A program made the position numbers and the translations under genes. Of a stretch of 64,000 bases of DNA, positions 26,642 to 37,740 are shown one piece after another (within the stretch, counting starts at the first letter, position 1; each line of letters begins with the position of its first letter). The notes beneath the pieces are model-generated. The model did no database searches and was not told where the DNA came from. It was given only the letters and a program-made list of their open reading frames with translations. Source of the stretch: Herbiconiux gentiana (GTDB taxonomy: Bacteria > Actinomycetota > Actinomycetes > Actinomycetales > Microbacteriaceae); assembly GCF_024978135.1 (NCBI RefSeq), contig NZ_JANTEZ010000001.1, positions 1 through 64,000 of the forward strand, given 5' to 3'.

Positions 26642-27934
26642 GTGACCGCCCGCACCACGGCCGCCGTCCTCGTCGGACGGGCCGTCCGGGTCGCCGCGCG
26701 CCTGCGTGGCGGCGGCTCGGCCATCCCCGGCAACATCGCCCTCCGCATCGACCCCGACTTCCTCGAGCGCACCATCGCGGCCATCCCCGACGGCGTGGTC
26801 GCGGTGTCGGGTTCGAACGGCAAGTCCACCACCACGAACATGCTGGCGGCGATCATCCGGGCCCACGGCCTGAAGGTCTTCACCAACCCCTCGGGCGGCA
26901 ACCTGCCCCAGGGCATCGCGTCGGCGCTGCTCTCCGAGGTCTCGCTGGGCGGGCGGCTCGACGCCGACATCGCCATCCTCGAGGTCGACGAGGGCTACGG
27001 CACCCGCCTCGCCGAGCTGCTGAAGCCGAAGACGGTGCTGCTGCTGAACATCCAGATCGACCAGCTGAACCGCTACCACGAGCCCGATCGCGTCGCCGCG
27101 ATGCTGGCGCGGGTGGCGGCGACGTCGACCGAGGGGCTGATCCTCAACCGGGAGGACAACTTCCTGGTCGACCTCGACACGCGCATCCCCGCGTACTCCG
27201 GTCGCGCGGTGTCGTTCTTCGGCGGTGTGCCCGAGCTCGTCGAGCCCGCCGGCCACGGTGTCGCCTCGGCCGACCGCTTCGGCGACGTCGGTGCGAAGCC
27301 CGGGTCGCGCCCGGCCGCGGTCGAGGTGGTGGCCCTCACCGGCAACCGTGCGACCCTGGCCATCGAGCCGGACACGCGGATCGAGGTCAAGCTCCCCTCC
27401 CGCGGCCTGCACTACGCGCTCGACGCGGCCGGTGCCGCGGCGACCGCCCGCAGCGTGCTCGGCGACCGCTTCCGCCCGGAGCTGGTGAGCCAGGCGCTCG
27501 ACTCGCTCGCCACCGTGTATGGGCGCGGCGAGCTGCTCGTCGTCGACGGCGAGCAGATCGAGATCATCATGATGAAGAACCCGGCGAGCCTCCAGCTCAA
27601 CCTCGATTCGCTCGAGTCGGCGCCCGAGCAGGTCTTCCTCGCGGTCGACGAGGGGACCCCCGACCCGTCGTGGATCTGGGACATCGACTTCTCGGCCCTC
27701 GACCACGTCGACGGCATCACCGGATCGAAGGCCTGGCAGTTCGCCACGCGTTTCGGCTACCTCGACATCCCCGTCGGCTCGGTCGACCTCGACGTGCGCG
27801 CGGCGCTCAAGGCGTTCCTGGCGCTCCCGAAGCCGGCCACCGGACACAAGGTGATGATCCTGAACTACGAGCAGATGATGGGCATCCGCAAGATCCTGGG
27901 CTTCAAGGAGCTCGAGGGCGGGGGAGCGGCATGA
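26642..27934 (+). CDS. murT: MurT-like Mur ligase family protein without zinc ribbon
   Basis: This 430-residue protein matches MurT, the ATP-dependent half of lipid II isoglutaminyl synthase, which phosphorylates the alpha-carboxylate of D-Glu in lipid II. The P-loop SGSNGKST has Lys61, the Mur-ligase central block LLLNIQIDQLNRY follows, and the C-terminal MurT domain has KNPASLQLNL and DPSWIWDIDF (about 341-350). The ribbon with two CxxC pairs seen in Staphylococcus MurT is absent; the stretch between NREDNFLV and the GLHYALDAAGA block contains no cysteine. The GTG start lies 4 nt after the sigA stop. Its TGA overlaps the GatD-like ATG (ATGA), so the two are coupled and probably form a complex. 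Confidence 0.88.
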   Translation: MTARTTAAVLVGRAVRVAARLRGGGSAIPGNIALRIDPDFLERTIAAIPDGVVAVSGSNGKSTTTNMLAAIIRAHGLKVFTNPSGGNLPQGIASALLSEVSLGGRLDADIAILEVDEGYGTRLAELLKPKTVLLLNIQIDQLNRYHEPDRVAAMLARVAATSTEGLILNREDNFLVDLDTRIPAYSGRAVSFFGGVPELVEPAGHGVASADRFGDVGAKPGSRPAAVEVVALTGNRATLAIEPDTRIEVKLPSRGLHYALDAAGAAATARSVLGDRFRPELVSQALDSLATVYGRGELLVVDGEQIEIIMMKNPASLQLNLDSLESAPEQVFLAVDEGTPDPSWIWDIDFSALDHVDGITGSKAWQFATRFGYLDIPVGSVDLDVRAALKAFLALPKPATGHKVMILNYEQMMGIRKILGFKELEGGGAA

Positions 27935-28710
27935 CCGCGGCGACACCGAAGGGGGCCTCGAGAGGCGCTCTCCGCATCCTGCACCTCTTCCCCCGCCTCC
28001 TCGGCCTGAACGGCGAGAGCGGCAACGTCGAGATCCTCCGTCTGCGGTCCGAGCGGCGGGGTCTCCCCGTCGAGGTGCTGAGCTACGACGGGCCCGACGA
28101 CGCGGCGGTGCGCGCCCGGTTCGACGACGCCGACCTGGTGTTCATCGGCAGCGGCCCCGTGTCGGCCGAGCTGATCGCGCATCCGCTCGTCACCGCCGTG
28201 GCCGGCGACCTGAGGGCGCTGGCCGCCGACGGCCGGCCGTTCCTCGCGGTGGGCGCCGGGTTCCAGCTGCTCGGGCAGACGGTCACGCTCGAATCGGGCG
28301 AGGTGCTCGAAGGCGCCTCCCTGTTCCCCGTCGCCACCCGGCACGGGGGCACCCGTGTAGTGGGCGACTTCGTGCTCGACTCGCCGCGCATCGGCCCGAT
28401 CGTGGGCTTCGAGAACCGTGGATCCTTCGTCGACGTCGGGCCGCACGGCACGCTCGGTCGCGTCGTCTACGGTCGCGGCAACTCCGAGACCCCGGGCGAG
28501 GAGGGCTTCTGGGAGGACAACCTCCTCGGCACCCACATGCACGGGCCGCTGCTCGCGAACAACCCGGCCCTCGCCGACTCGCTGCTCGACACCGCGCGCC
28601 TTCGTCGCGGCCTCGAGTACACCGACCCGGCGCCGGAGTCGCTCCGCCTCGTCGACGAGAGTGCCCGCCAGTCCCGCGCCACGATCGCGGCGGCCCCCCT
28701 CTCGGAGTAG
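27931..28710 (+). CDS. gatD: GatD-like type 1 glutamine amidotransferase homologue lacking the nucleophile Cys
   Basis: This 259-residue protein aligns through its length with GatD, the glutaminase half of MurT/GatD: LGLNGESGNVEILRLRSERR at the start, DLVFIGSG near 69-75, FQLLG after the elbow, IGPIVGFENRG near 154-164, and NLLGTHMHGPLL with His204 at the position of the catalytic His. The nucleophile elbow, normally x-C-G/A-G-[YF]-Q-x-L-G, reads VGAGFQLLG, with Gly108 (codon GGC at 28252-28254) in place of Cys. There is no cysteine anywhere in the protein. Glutamine hydrolysis should be impossible; see the findings. It starts by ATGA overlap with murT and converges with parE. Confidence 0.88.
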   Translation: MTAATPKGASRGALRILHLFPRLLGLNGESGNVEILRLRSERRGLPVEVLSYDGPDDAAVRARFDDADLVFIGSGPVSAELIAHPLVTAVAGDLRALAADGRPFLAVGAGFQLLGQTVTLESGEVLEGASLFPVATRHGGTRVVGDFVLDSPRIGPIVGFENRGSFVDVGPHGTLGRVVYGRGNSETPGEEGFWEDNLLGTHMHGPLLANNPALADSLLDTARLRRGLEYTDPAPESLRLVDESARQSRATIAAAPLSE

Positions 28711-28730
28711 CCCGCCGACTCGCGAGGAGG

Positions 28731-30818
<2,088 letters not shown>

Positions 30819-31022
30819 CGGGTCTCCTTCTGGGGGTCGCGGAGCCGGACCGGCATCCTCGTCAAGGGTAATCGCTGGCGAGGCGCGCCCGGCCGCGCCA
30901 CACCCGACGCGCGACCGGTCGGTACGCGCAGAGCGAAACACGGTGCATTGGGGCCGACCCCGCAGGGAACAGTGCTTTGATTGCAGATAACCCGATCCGC
31001 CCGAGCAGCTTAGGAGCACGAT

Positions 31023-31250
31023 ATGCCGTCAATCGCCGACACCGAGGCTGTCTCCGACCTCGAGAACACGTACCAGCTCACCGCAGCCGACCGCTGCGAC
31101 AGCTGCGGAGCCCAGGCCTACATCCGCGTCGACATGCCGTCGGGTGGCGAGCTGCTGTTCTGCGCCCACCACGGCCGCAAGTACCAGGAGAAGCTCTCCC
31201 AGGTCGCGACCGGCTGGCACGACGAGTCGGCCAAGCTGCTCTCGAAGTAG
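31023..31250 (+). CDS. small cysteine-containing protein of the DUF7455 family
   Basis: This 75-residue protein has CDSCGAQA at 25-32 and FCAHHGRKY at 46-54, giving a Cys-x2-Cys...Cys-x2-His arrangement that could hold zinc. It matches a small family conserved between the parE and parC genes of Actinobacteria, now called DUF7455. Function is unknown. It is transcribed away from parE and toward parC. The ATG at 31023 is preceded by TAGGAGCACGAT, a usable ribosome-binding site. Confidence 0.85.
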   Translation: MPSIADTEAVSDLENTYQLTAADRCDSCGAQAYIRVDMPSGGELLFCAHHGRKYQEKLSQVATGWHDESAKLLSK

Positions 31251-31295
31251 CTGCTGCCGCAGGAGGCAGCCGCAGCCGCGACAGGCAGCAGCCCG

Positions 31296-33761
31296 TCAGC
31301 TCGCCGAGCGCTCCGCTCCGACCGATCCCACGACGCCGCCCAGACCCACTCCCGACGCATCGCGCCGGGCCCCGACCTCGGGGAGGGTCCGGGCGGCGCC
31401 GTCGTTGGCGACGGCGAGTGCGGGGGCCGGCCCTGCCCAGGCCGCGGTGAGCACGTCCTCGCCCTTCAGGAATCGGTGGGCCCGCACGCCTCCGGTGGCC
31501 CGGCCCTTCGGCGGGAACTCGGCGAAATCCGAGACCTTGCCCGTGCCCGGGTCGGTTCCCGCGAGCGTGGCGGTGCTCCCGGCGATGGTCACGACCACGG
31601 CGTCACCCGTGTCGGGCACCGAGCCGAAGAAGATCACCGATGCACCCGCGCCGAGGTTGATGCCCGCCATGCCGCCCGCGGTGACACCCTGGGGCCGCAC
31701 GCTCGCCTGGAAGAAGCGCAGCAGCTGCGCGTCGGAGGTGATGAAGACGAGCTCGTCCTCCTCGGAGTGCTGAGCGACTCCGACGACGCGATCGCCCGGC
31801 TTCAGGGCGATCAGCTCGAAGTCGGGCTTGGCCGGGTAGGCACCCGGAGCGACACGCTTCACGACGCCCTGCGCGGTTCCGAGGGCGATCGGCACCGACG
31901 AGGTCAGCGACACCAGTCCGACGATCTTCTCGCGCTTGTCGAGCGCCAGGTAGTCGCTCACCCGCACGCCGGCGCCGAGCTGCACCGAGTTGGCGGGCGC
32001 GGCGGGGAGGTCGAGCACGGGCATCCGGACCAATCGGCCCGAGTCGGTGACGGCCCCGACCTCGGAGCGCCGGGTCGTGGTGACCTCGCTGCGGATGGCG
32101 TCGTGCTTGCTGCGGCGGGTGCTGACGGCCGGACCCGCCGGGCCGTCCTCGGCCCCCTCCTCCCGGTCGACCCGGAGCACCCGACCCGTCGTGCTGAGGT
32201 ACACCGTGCAGGGGGAGTCGGCCACCTCGAGCACGGGCTGCGAGCGCCGTGACGCCGGAGCCTGGGGCCGCGCCTCGGTGAGCAGGGTGCGGCGCGGGGT
32301 GCCGAACCTCTCGGCCACCTCCTCGAGCTCGTCCGAGACGGCCCGGCGGATGAGCGCCGGGTCGCCGAGCAGGGCCTCGAGCTGCGCGATCTCCTCACGC
32401 AGGCGGTCGCGTTCGGCCTCGAGCTCGATCAGCGAGAACTTCGTCAGCCGGCGCAGGCGCAGCTCGAGGATGTAGTCGGCCTGCAGCACGCTGAGCTCGA
32501 ACACCTCGATCAGCCGGGCGCGGGCGGCCTCGCTGTCGTCGCTCGTGCGGATGACCTGGATCACCTCGTCGATGTCGAGGATGGCGATCAGGAGGCCCTC
32601 GACGAGGTGCAACCGCTCGTTGCGCCGAGCCAGCCGGAAGCGGGTGCGACGGGTGACCACGTCGATGCGGTGGTTGATGTAGACGATCAGCAGCTCGCGG
32701 AGCCCGAGAGTGAGCGGCCCGCCGTCGACCAGCGCGACGTTGTTGATGTTGAAGCCGTCCTCGAGCGGGGTCAGCTTGTAGAGCTGCTCCAGCACGGCCT
32801 CGGGGTTGAAGCCCGTCTTGATGCCGATCACGAGGCGCAGCCCGTGCGTGCGGTCGGTGAGGTCGGTGACGTCGCTGATGCCCTGCAGCTTCTTCGAGGT
32901 GACGCCGTCCTTGATCTTGGCGATCACCTTCTCGGGGCCGACCAGGTAGGGCAGCTCGGTGACCACGAGGCCCACCTTGCGGGCGGTGAGGTTCTCGACC
33001 GAGACCTTCGCGCGCGTCTTGAAGGCGCCGCGACCGGTCTCGTAGGCGTCACGCACGCCGGCGAGGCCGACGATGGTGCCGCCGCCCGGCAGGTCGGGGC
33101 CCGGGATGAACGACATCAGCTCGTCGAGCGAGGCGTCGGGGTGCTCGAGCAGGTAGCGGGCGCCCGCCACGACCTCGATCAGGTTGTGCGGGGCCATGTT
33201 GGTGGCCATGCCCACCGCGATGCCGGTGGTGCCGTTGACCAGCAGGTTCGGGATGGCCGCGGGCAGCACGTCGGGCTGGGTGAGCTGGTTGTCGTAGTTC
33301 GGCACGAACTCCACGACGTCCTCGTCGAGGTTCTCGACCATCGCCATCGCCGCGGCGTCGAGGCGTGCCTCGGTGTAGCGCGAGGCGGCCGGGCCGTCGT
33401 CGAGCGAGCCGAAGTTGCCGTGGCCGTCGACGAGCGGCACGCGCATGGTCCACGACTGCGCCAGGCGCACCAGGGCGTCGTAGATGGCGGTGTCGCCGTG
33501 CGGGTGCAGCTTGCCCATCACCTCGCCGACGACGCGGGCGCTCTTGACGTGACCGCGGTCGGGCCTGAGGCCCATGTCGCTCATCATGTACAGGATGCGG
33601 CGCTGCACGGGTTTCAGCCCGTCGCGGGCGTCGGGCAGGGCGCGGGAGTAGATGACCGAGTAGGCGTACTCGAGGAACGAGTCCTGCATCTCCGTCGAGA
33701 CGTCGACGTCGAGGATCTTCTCGACGACGGCTTCGGACGGATCGTTCTTCGCTGCTGTCAT
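31296..33761 (-). CDS. parC: DNA topoisomerase IV/gyrase-type subunit A
   Basis: This 821-residue A subunit cuts and rejoins DNA. The winged-helix active site has the catalytic tyrosine in ASRYTEARL (about residue 120), preceded by the quinolone-pocket region [21 protein letters not shown]. The tower and coiled-coil gate follow. The C-terminal 300 residues carry the DNA-wrapping beta-pinwheel, with several blades of the type RVLRV...G.V..VP. The ATG at 33761 matches family length. Its partner parE lies 478 nt beyond its end on the same strand with the small DUF7455 gene in between, in the opposite direction. Confidence 0.93.
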   Translation of the reverse strand: MTAAKNDPSEAVVEKILDVDVSTEMQDSFLEYAYSVIYSRALPDARDGLKPVQRRILYMMSDMGLRPDRGHVKSARVVGEVMGKLHPHGDTAIYDALVRLAQSWTMRVPLVDGHGNFGSLDDGPAASRYTEARLDAAAMAMVENLDEDVVEFVPNYDNQLTQPDVLPAAIPNLLVNGTTGIAVGMATNMAPHNLIEVVAGARYLLEHPDASLDELMSFIPGPDLPGGGTIVGLAGVRDAYETGRGAFKTRAKVSVENLTARKVGLVVTELPYLVGPEKVIAKIKDGVTSKKLQGISDVTDLTDRTHGLRLVIGIKTGFNPEAVLEQLYKLTPLEDGFNINNVALVDGGPLTLGLRELLIVYINHRIDVVTRRTRFRLARRNERLHLVEGLLIAILDIDEVIQVIRTSDDSEAARARLIEVFELSVLQADYILELRLRRLTKFSLIELEAERDRLREEIAQLEALLGDPALIRRAVSDELEEVAERFGTPRRTLLTEARPQAPASRRSQPVLEVADSPCTVYLSTTGRVLRVDREEGAEDGPAGPAVSTRRSKHDAIRSEVTTTRRSEVGAVTDSGRLVRMPVLDLPAAPANSVQLGAGVRVSDYLALDKREKIVGLVSLTSSVPIALGTAQGVVKRVAPGAYPAKPDFELIALKPGDRVVGVAQHSEEDELVFITSDAQLLRFFQASVRPQGVTAGGMAGINLGAGASVIFFGSVPDTGDAVVVTIAGSTATLAGTDPGTGKVSDFAEFPPKGRATGGVRAHRFLKGEDVLTAAWAGPAPALAVANDGAARTLPEVGARRDASGVGLGGVVGSVGAERSAS

Positions 33762-33836
33762 TGGATGGTTTCTCGTGGAGCCGCGCACGCCCGGATGCGA
33801 GGGCGCGGCAGGAGGTCGTGTGCCAGACTTGGCCGA

Positions 33837-34997
33837 ATGGTCACCATGCTACCGACGCGCGCGGTGGGGGAGCTGACGCTCGCCGACGTGTTGCCGAGTT
33901 GCACGCGGGCGCTGGACGGCGAGCCGAACCCGCTCGAGCTGCCGGCGGCCGAGCGCATCCTCGTCGTGCTGGTCGACGGTCTCGGCACCGCTGCGCTCCG
34001 CGCCCGCGCGGGTCACGCCCGCACACTGGCCGCCGCGCTGACCAGACGGTCGAGCCTCGTCAGCGGCTTCCCGACCACCACGGCCGCCGCCCTGTCCTCC
34101 CTCACGACGGGCACCCGCCCGGGCGAGCACGGCATCGTCGGCTACACCGCGCTCGTGCCCGCGGCCGGTGCGGTCGTGAACCAGCTCTCGGGCTGGTCCG
34201 ACGACATGCTCCCGGCCACCTGGCAGCGCCGCCCCACCGTCTTCGAGCAGCTCCGCGACGCAGGCATCCCCACGAACACCATCGGGCCGGCCAAGTACGC
34301 GAGCTCCGGCCTCACCCAGGCCATCCTGCGCGGCGCCGAGTACGTGCCGGCCGGCTCGATCGCCGAGCGCTTCGCCGCCGCCCGCCGCCTGTTCGATCAG
34401 GGCGGCCGGCGCCTGGTGTACCTCTATGTCCCCGAGCTCGACCAGCTGGCCCACGCGAAGGGCTGGGAGTCCGACCGCTGGCTCGCCACCCTCGAGACCC
34501 TCGACCAGGTCTACGGCGGCTTCGTCTCGCAGCTGCGCCGGGGCGAGGGGCTGCTGCTCACCGCCGACCACGGCGTCGTCGATGTCCCGGCCACGGGCCA
34601 CGTGCTCTTCGGCGAGGTGCCGTCGCTCGTCGAGGGTGTGGCCCACGTCGGGGGCGACCCGCGCTGCGTGCAGCTCTACCTCGACCCGAGCCTGTCGGTT
34701 CCGGATGCGCGTGCCGCCGCCGACCGCCTCGCCGACGCCTGGCGTGCCGCCGAGGGCTCCCGAGCGTGGATCGCGACGCGCGACGAGGCGATCGCGGCAG
34801 GCTGGTTCGGCCCCGAGGTCGACGACGAGGTGCGGCCGCGGATCGGCGACGTGATCGTCGCGGCCCGCAAGCTGGTGGCGTACTATGACGGGCGCGGCGG
34901 CGACACCGCGGGGCAGTCGATGATCGGGCAGCACGGCTCGCTCACCGACGAGGAGACGATGGTGCCGCTGCTGCGCGCCGGGGTCTTCGCGCGCTGA
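33837..34997 (+). CDS. nucleotide pyrophosphatase/phosphodiesterase (alkaline phosphatase superfamily)
   Basis: This 386-residue metal-dependent phosphodiesterase-like protein has [12 protein letters not shown] (first metal Asp, about residue 44), the nucleophile threonine region [37 protein letters not shown] (metal Asp and His) and [11 protein letters not shown] (metal Asp-His). These are the hallmark blocks of the type I phosphodiesterase/nucleotide pyrophosphatase family. No signal peptide is seen, so it probably acts in the cytoplasm. Substrate unknown. The ATG at 33837 has CAGACT 7 nt upstream, possibly a leaderless -10 variant; it diverges from parC and converges with sepH. Confidence 0.9.
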   Translation: MVTMLPTRAVGELTLADVLPSCTRALDGEPNPLELPAAERILVVLVDGLGTAALRARAGHARTLAAALTRRSSLVSGFPTTTAAALSSLTTGTRPGEHGIVGYTALVPAAGAVVNQLSGWSDDMLPATWQRRPTVFEQLRDAGIPTNTIGPAKYASSGLTQAILRGAEYVPAGSIAERFAAARRLFDQGGRRLVYLYVPELDQLAHAKGWESDRWLATLETLDQVYGGFVSQLRRGEGLLLTADHGVVDVPATGHVLFGEVPSLVEGVAHVGGDPRCVQLYLDPSLSVPDARAAADRLADAWRAAEGSRAWIATRDEAIAAGWFGPEVDDEVRPRIGDVIVAARKLVAYYDGRGGDTAGQSMIGQHGSLTDEETMVPLLRAGVFAR

Positions 34998-35046
34998 GCT
35001 GCCGGCGCGCCGACCTGACCGCGCCCCGGCTGGGCGCCGCCGCCGC

Positions 35047-36249
35047 CTAGGCCGGGTCGTCGTCGCTGCGCGCGCCGAAGACGATCTCGTCCCAGCTCGG
35101 CATCGACGCCCGCTGTCGCTTCGCGCGCGGCTGCGGCCCGGTCGCTCCGCGCGCGCCCTTGCCGGCCGGGGCGTCGGCGAGCTCGGCGCCGAGCCCGTCG
35201 AGCGGGGTGTCGGTGGCGTCGGGGCCGAACAGGTCGGCGATCTCCTGGGCGTCGTCGCGCTCGGCGATGGCGACCGGCTGGCGCTCGAGCGGGCGGGGCC
35301 CGCCGAACACCGGATGCTCGGCGGTCTCCTCGGGCTCGACCGCCGCCGCCTCGCGCTCGCCCCGTCGGCGGCGCAGCGCCTCGAGCAGGTCGGCGGTCTG
35401 GTTGTGGTCGGCCGGCTCGTCGTCGGAGCGCTTCACGGCGAAGGCGTCGAAGGGGCGGTTGTCCGAGCGTGCGGCCGCCTCGCGGGAGGGGTCGCGCAGC
35501 AGGCGGCTCGCCCCCACCACGGTGGTCGGGGTCTCGGACGGGGCGGGGGTCGCCGCCGCGGGCTCGGGTCGGGCATCCTGAACCGGCTCGGGGCCGGCCG
35601 CCGCCTCGAGCGGGTCGAAGGCGCCGCTGTCGAAGCGCTGGCTGTCGTCGACCGACACCGCACGCAGCCGCGGGATGAGCCCCTCGGTCAGCTCGCCGTG
35701 CCGGGACAGCGTGGTGGCCTCGTTGTTCAGAGGGGTGAGCACGTGCCGCTTCGGGTCGAACTGCCAGCGGGCGTCGTGCTCGATCTCGCGGGAGGAGAAG
35801 GTGAGCTTGACGATCCAGCCCGTCTCGTCCTTCCAGCTGGCCCAGCGCACGTCTTGGGCGGTGAGCCCCTCGAGGCGCTCCTCGAGCGCGTCGCCGAAGG
35901 TCGACAGCGGCTCCTCACCGAGCGGGTCGGCGGGGGAGGTGGGCTGCACGGGCACGCGGAGCGCCGAGTCGACCATGAACTGGCGCTCGGCGAGCACCGG
36001 ACCCTCGAAGCGCTCGACGTACTCCACGTCGGCCCCGGTGAGCTCGGCCACCTCGACGGCCGAGAGACCGGCGCGGATGTGCATCTGGATCTCGCGCGGC
36101 GAGACCTTCTTTCCGCCCTGGGCGGACGCGATGCTTGCGCGGAGCCGGGACTGGAGCACGTCGTCGATGACGATGCGGAAACGCTCCCCGCCGTCGCTCG
36201 AGACGATCAACGCCCCGTTCTCGACTCCGATTACCGTTAGATCCTGCAT
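35047..36249 (-). CDS. sepH: septation protein SepH (DUF3071)
   Basis: This 400-residue protein starts MQDLTVIGVENGALIV, the conserved SepH N-terminus, followed by a helix-turn-helix-like segment (SPREIQMHIRAGLSAVEVAELTG split over about 51-72) and YVERFEGPVLAERQF. This region is DUF3071. The middle (about 120-210) contains a WxVKLTF-type domain, and the last 180 residues are disordered, Pro/Ala-rich and charged, ending SMPSWDEIVFG. In Streptomyces and mycobacteria SepH stimulates FtsZ assembly at the division site. The ATG at 36249 follows GGAGGCCTTCC. It diverges from the DUF4193 gene. Confidence 0.92.
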   Translation of the reverse strand: MQDLTVIGVENGALIVSSDGGERFRIVIDDVLQSRLRASIASAQGGKKVSPREIQMHIRAGLSAVEVAELTGADVEYVERFEGPVLAERQFMVDSALRVPVQPTSPADPLGEEPLSTFGDALEERLEGLTAQDVRWASWKDETGWIVKLTFSSREIEHDARWQFDPKRHVLTPLNNEATTLSRHGELTEGLIPRLRAVSVDDSQRFDSGAFDPLEAAAGPEPVQDARPEPAAATPAPSETPTTVVGASRLLRDPSREAAARSDNRPFDAFAVKRSDDEPADHNQTADLLEALRRRRGEREAAAVEPEETAEHPVFGGPRPLERQPVAIAERDDAQEIADLFGPDATDTPLDGLGAELADAPAGKGARGATGPQPRAKRQRASMPSWDEIVFGARSDDDPA

Positions 36250-36372
36250 GGTGGAAGGCCTCCAGAGGTCACTGTTCGCTGACAGGATGCCACGCGGCAC
36301 CGCCCGCGACGGGGAATGTTCCGGGCGTGCCGGAAGTTGATGGCCGCGTGAGTATTCATTGCTCATTCGACG

Positions 36373-36402
36373 GTTTGCTATTCGAGCATCTTTGATGCAA
36401 AC
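36373..36402. promoter_or_regulatory. AT-rich inverted repeat between sepH and the DUF4193 gene
   Basis: In the 201-nt gap, GTTTGC (36373-36378) is mirrored by GCAAAC (36397-36402), and within it GCATC-TTT-GATGC is a perfect short hairpin (36386-36398). The surrounding 80 bp is markedly AT-richer than the rest of the window. It is a plausible shared regulatory region; the binding factor is unknown. Confidence 0.4.
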
Positions 36403-36450
36403 TAACGCCGCCGATTTGGTTAAACGGCTGTATTCAAGAAGTGGATGGGC

Positions 36451-36744
36451 ATGGCGACTGATTACGACGCACCGCGCAAGACCGATGACGACTCGGACTC
36501 GATCGAAGCGCTGAAGGAGCGAGTTCCGGACAAGATGTCCGGCGTCGTAGATGTCGATGACGCCGACAACCCGGGTGGGTTCGAACTGCCCGGAGCCGAC
36601 CTCTCCGACCTCGACCTGGATGTCGTCGTCCTGCCCCCGCAGGCCGACGAGTTCACCTGCGTGAGCTGCTTCCTGGTGAAGCACCGCTCGCAGATCGACC
36701 ACGAGGAGAAGCTCGGCGCGATCTGCGTGGAGTGCGCCTCCTAG
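36451..36744 (+). CDS. DUF4193 protein
   Basis: This 97-residue acidic protein starts MATDYDAPRKTDDDSDSIE and ends in a cysteine pair region: FTCVSCFLVKHRSQ and ICVECAS, a likely four-cysteine zinc site. It matches DUF4193, one of the most conserved small actinobacterial proteins, always near sepH and dut. Function unknown; homologues have been proposed to act in transcription-related roles without proof. An in-frame ATG at 36445 adds two residues; 36451 fits the family start. Confidence 0.9.
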   Translation: MATDYDAPRKTDDDSDSIEALKERVPDKMSGVVDVDDADNPGGFELPGADLSDLDLDVVVLPPQADEFTCVSCFLVKHRSQIDHEEKLGAICVECAS

Positions 36745-36766
36745 AGGCCCTTCGCGCGAGGCGCGC

Positions 36767-37213
36767 CTAGCGCACCGTCACCGCATCGATGAGATCGCCG
36801 GGACGCCGGCTCGACACCAGCCAGTAGGGTGTCGGGTCCAGCGGATCGGCGATTCGCATTTTAACGACCGGCTTCACCCAACCCCTGATGCAGAGGTAGG
36901 CGCGGGCGTCGAGACGCTGGCCGCGTTCGGCGGTGGCCTCGGCGCCGTCGAAAGCCGTGCATCCGCCGAGAAGATCGAGGGCGATGGATGCTCGGCCGAC
37001 CCTCAGCCGGCCCCCCGCCACCTCGATCACCGGCGCGGTCGCGATCAGCACGACGAGCACACCGGCGTAGAGCACCAGACCGACGGCCGTGCCGACGACG
37101 AGCCCGGGCACCGCGGTCACCGGAGCGAAGACCAGCATGCTCGCCGGGATGACGAGGGCGGTGGCCACGAAGACCCAGAGCGACGGGGTGAGCCGTTCCC
37201 GATAGTTCGACAT
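36767..37213 (-). CDS. DUF3093 membrane protein
   Basis: This 148-residue protein has two membrane segments near the N-terminus (about 13-32 and 38-60), followed by a soluble beta-rich domain with RVGRASIALDLLGGC, RGWVKPVVKMRI and DPTPYWLVSSRRPGDL. These match DUF3093, an actinobacterial family of unknown function encoded next to dut. It is the only minus-strand gene in the DUF4193-to-ATPase block and diverges from dut. Confidence 0.88.
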   Translation of the reverse strand: MSNYRERLTPSLWVFVATALVIPASMLVFAPVTAVPGLVVGTAVGLVLYAGVLVVLIATAPVIEVAGGRLRVGRASIALDLLGGCTAFDGAEATAERGQRLDARAYLCIRGWVKPVVKMRIADPLDPTPYWLVSSRRPGDLIDAVTVR

Positions 37214-37269
37214 GCCTCTATTCGATCATCCTTTGCACAAGGGGCCCGACAGCCCGGTGGTGGATGCCC

Positions 37270-37275
37270 TAGCCT
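37270..37275 (+). promoter_or_regulatory. -10 element, probable leaderless promoter of dut
   Basis: TAGCCT lies 6 nt before the dut GTG at 37282 with no ribosome-binding site. Three downstream genes overlap or nearly abut, so this promoter may drive the dut-DUF3710-DUF3159-ATPase unit. Confidence 0.6.
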
Positions 37276-37281
37276 CGACTC

Positions 37282-37740
37282 GTGACTTCCACCACCGAGA
37301 TCCTCATCACCGCGCCCGAGGTGCCGCAGTACGCCCACCCGGGCGACGCCGGGGCCGACCTCCGCTCGGCCGAGGCGTTCACGCTCGCCCCGGGGGAGCG
37401 GCGGCTCGTCGGCACGGGTGTCGCCATCGCGCTGCCCGACGGCTTCGCCGCCTTCGTCGTGCCGCGCTCGGGGCTCGCTGCGAAGCACGGCATCACCATC
37501 GTCAACGCACCGGGCACCGTCGACGCGGGCTACCGCGGCGAGATCAAGGTCGCCCTCCTCAACACCGACAGCGCAGTGCCGTACGATATCGCCGTCGGCG
37601 ACAGAATCGCGCAACTGATCGTGATGCCGGTGACGCGAGCCGTCTTCGTGCCCGTCGAGACGCTCCCCGGGAGCGATCGCGGGCAGGGCGGCTTCGGCTC
37701 CACCGGATACTCGTCGCCCACGAACGGAAACCAGTCATGA
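37282..37740 (+). CDS. dut: dUTP diphosphatase
   Basis: This 152-residue trimeric dUTPase splits dUTP to dUMP and pyrophosphate, keeping uracil out of DNA and feeding dTMP synthesis. The five family motifs are visible: PGDAGADLRS (1), PRSGLAAKHG (2), IVNAPGTVDAGYRGE (3), GDRIAQLIV (4) and RGQGGFGSTG (5, closing over the active site). The GTG start is supported by a -10 hexamer 6 nt upstream. The stop overlaps the next gene's start (ATGA). Confidence 0.96.
   Translation: MTSTTEILITAPEVPQYAHPGDAGADLRSAEAFTLAPGERRLVGTGVAIALPDGFAAFVVPRSGLAAKHGITIVNAPGTVDAGYRGEIKVALLNTDSAVPYDIAVGDRIAQLIVMPVTRAVFVPVETLPGSDRGQGGFGSTGYSSPTNGNQS

Noticed and set aside
32607-33836. Plus-strand extension of the phosphodiesterase frame through parC
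   Set aside because: The upstream part is antisense of parC; the phosphodiesterase family start fits the ATG at 33837.
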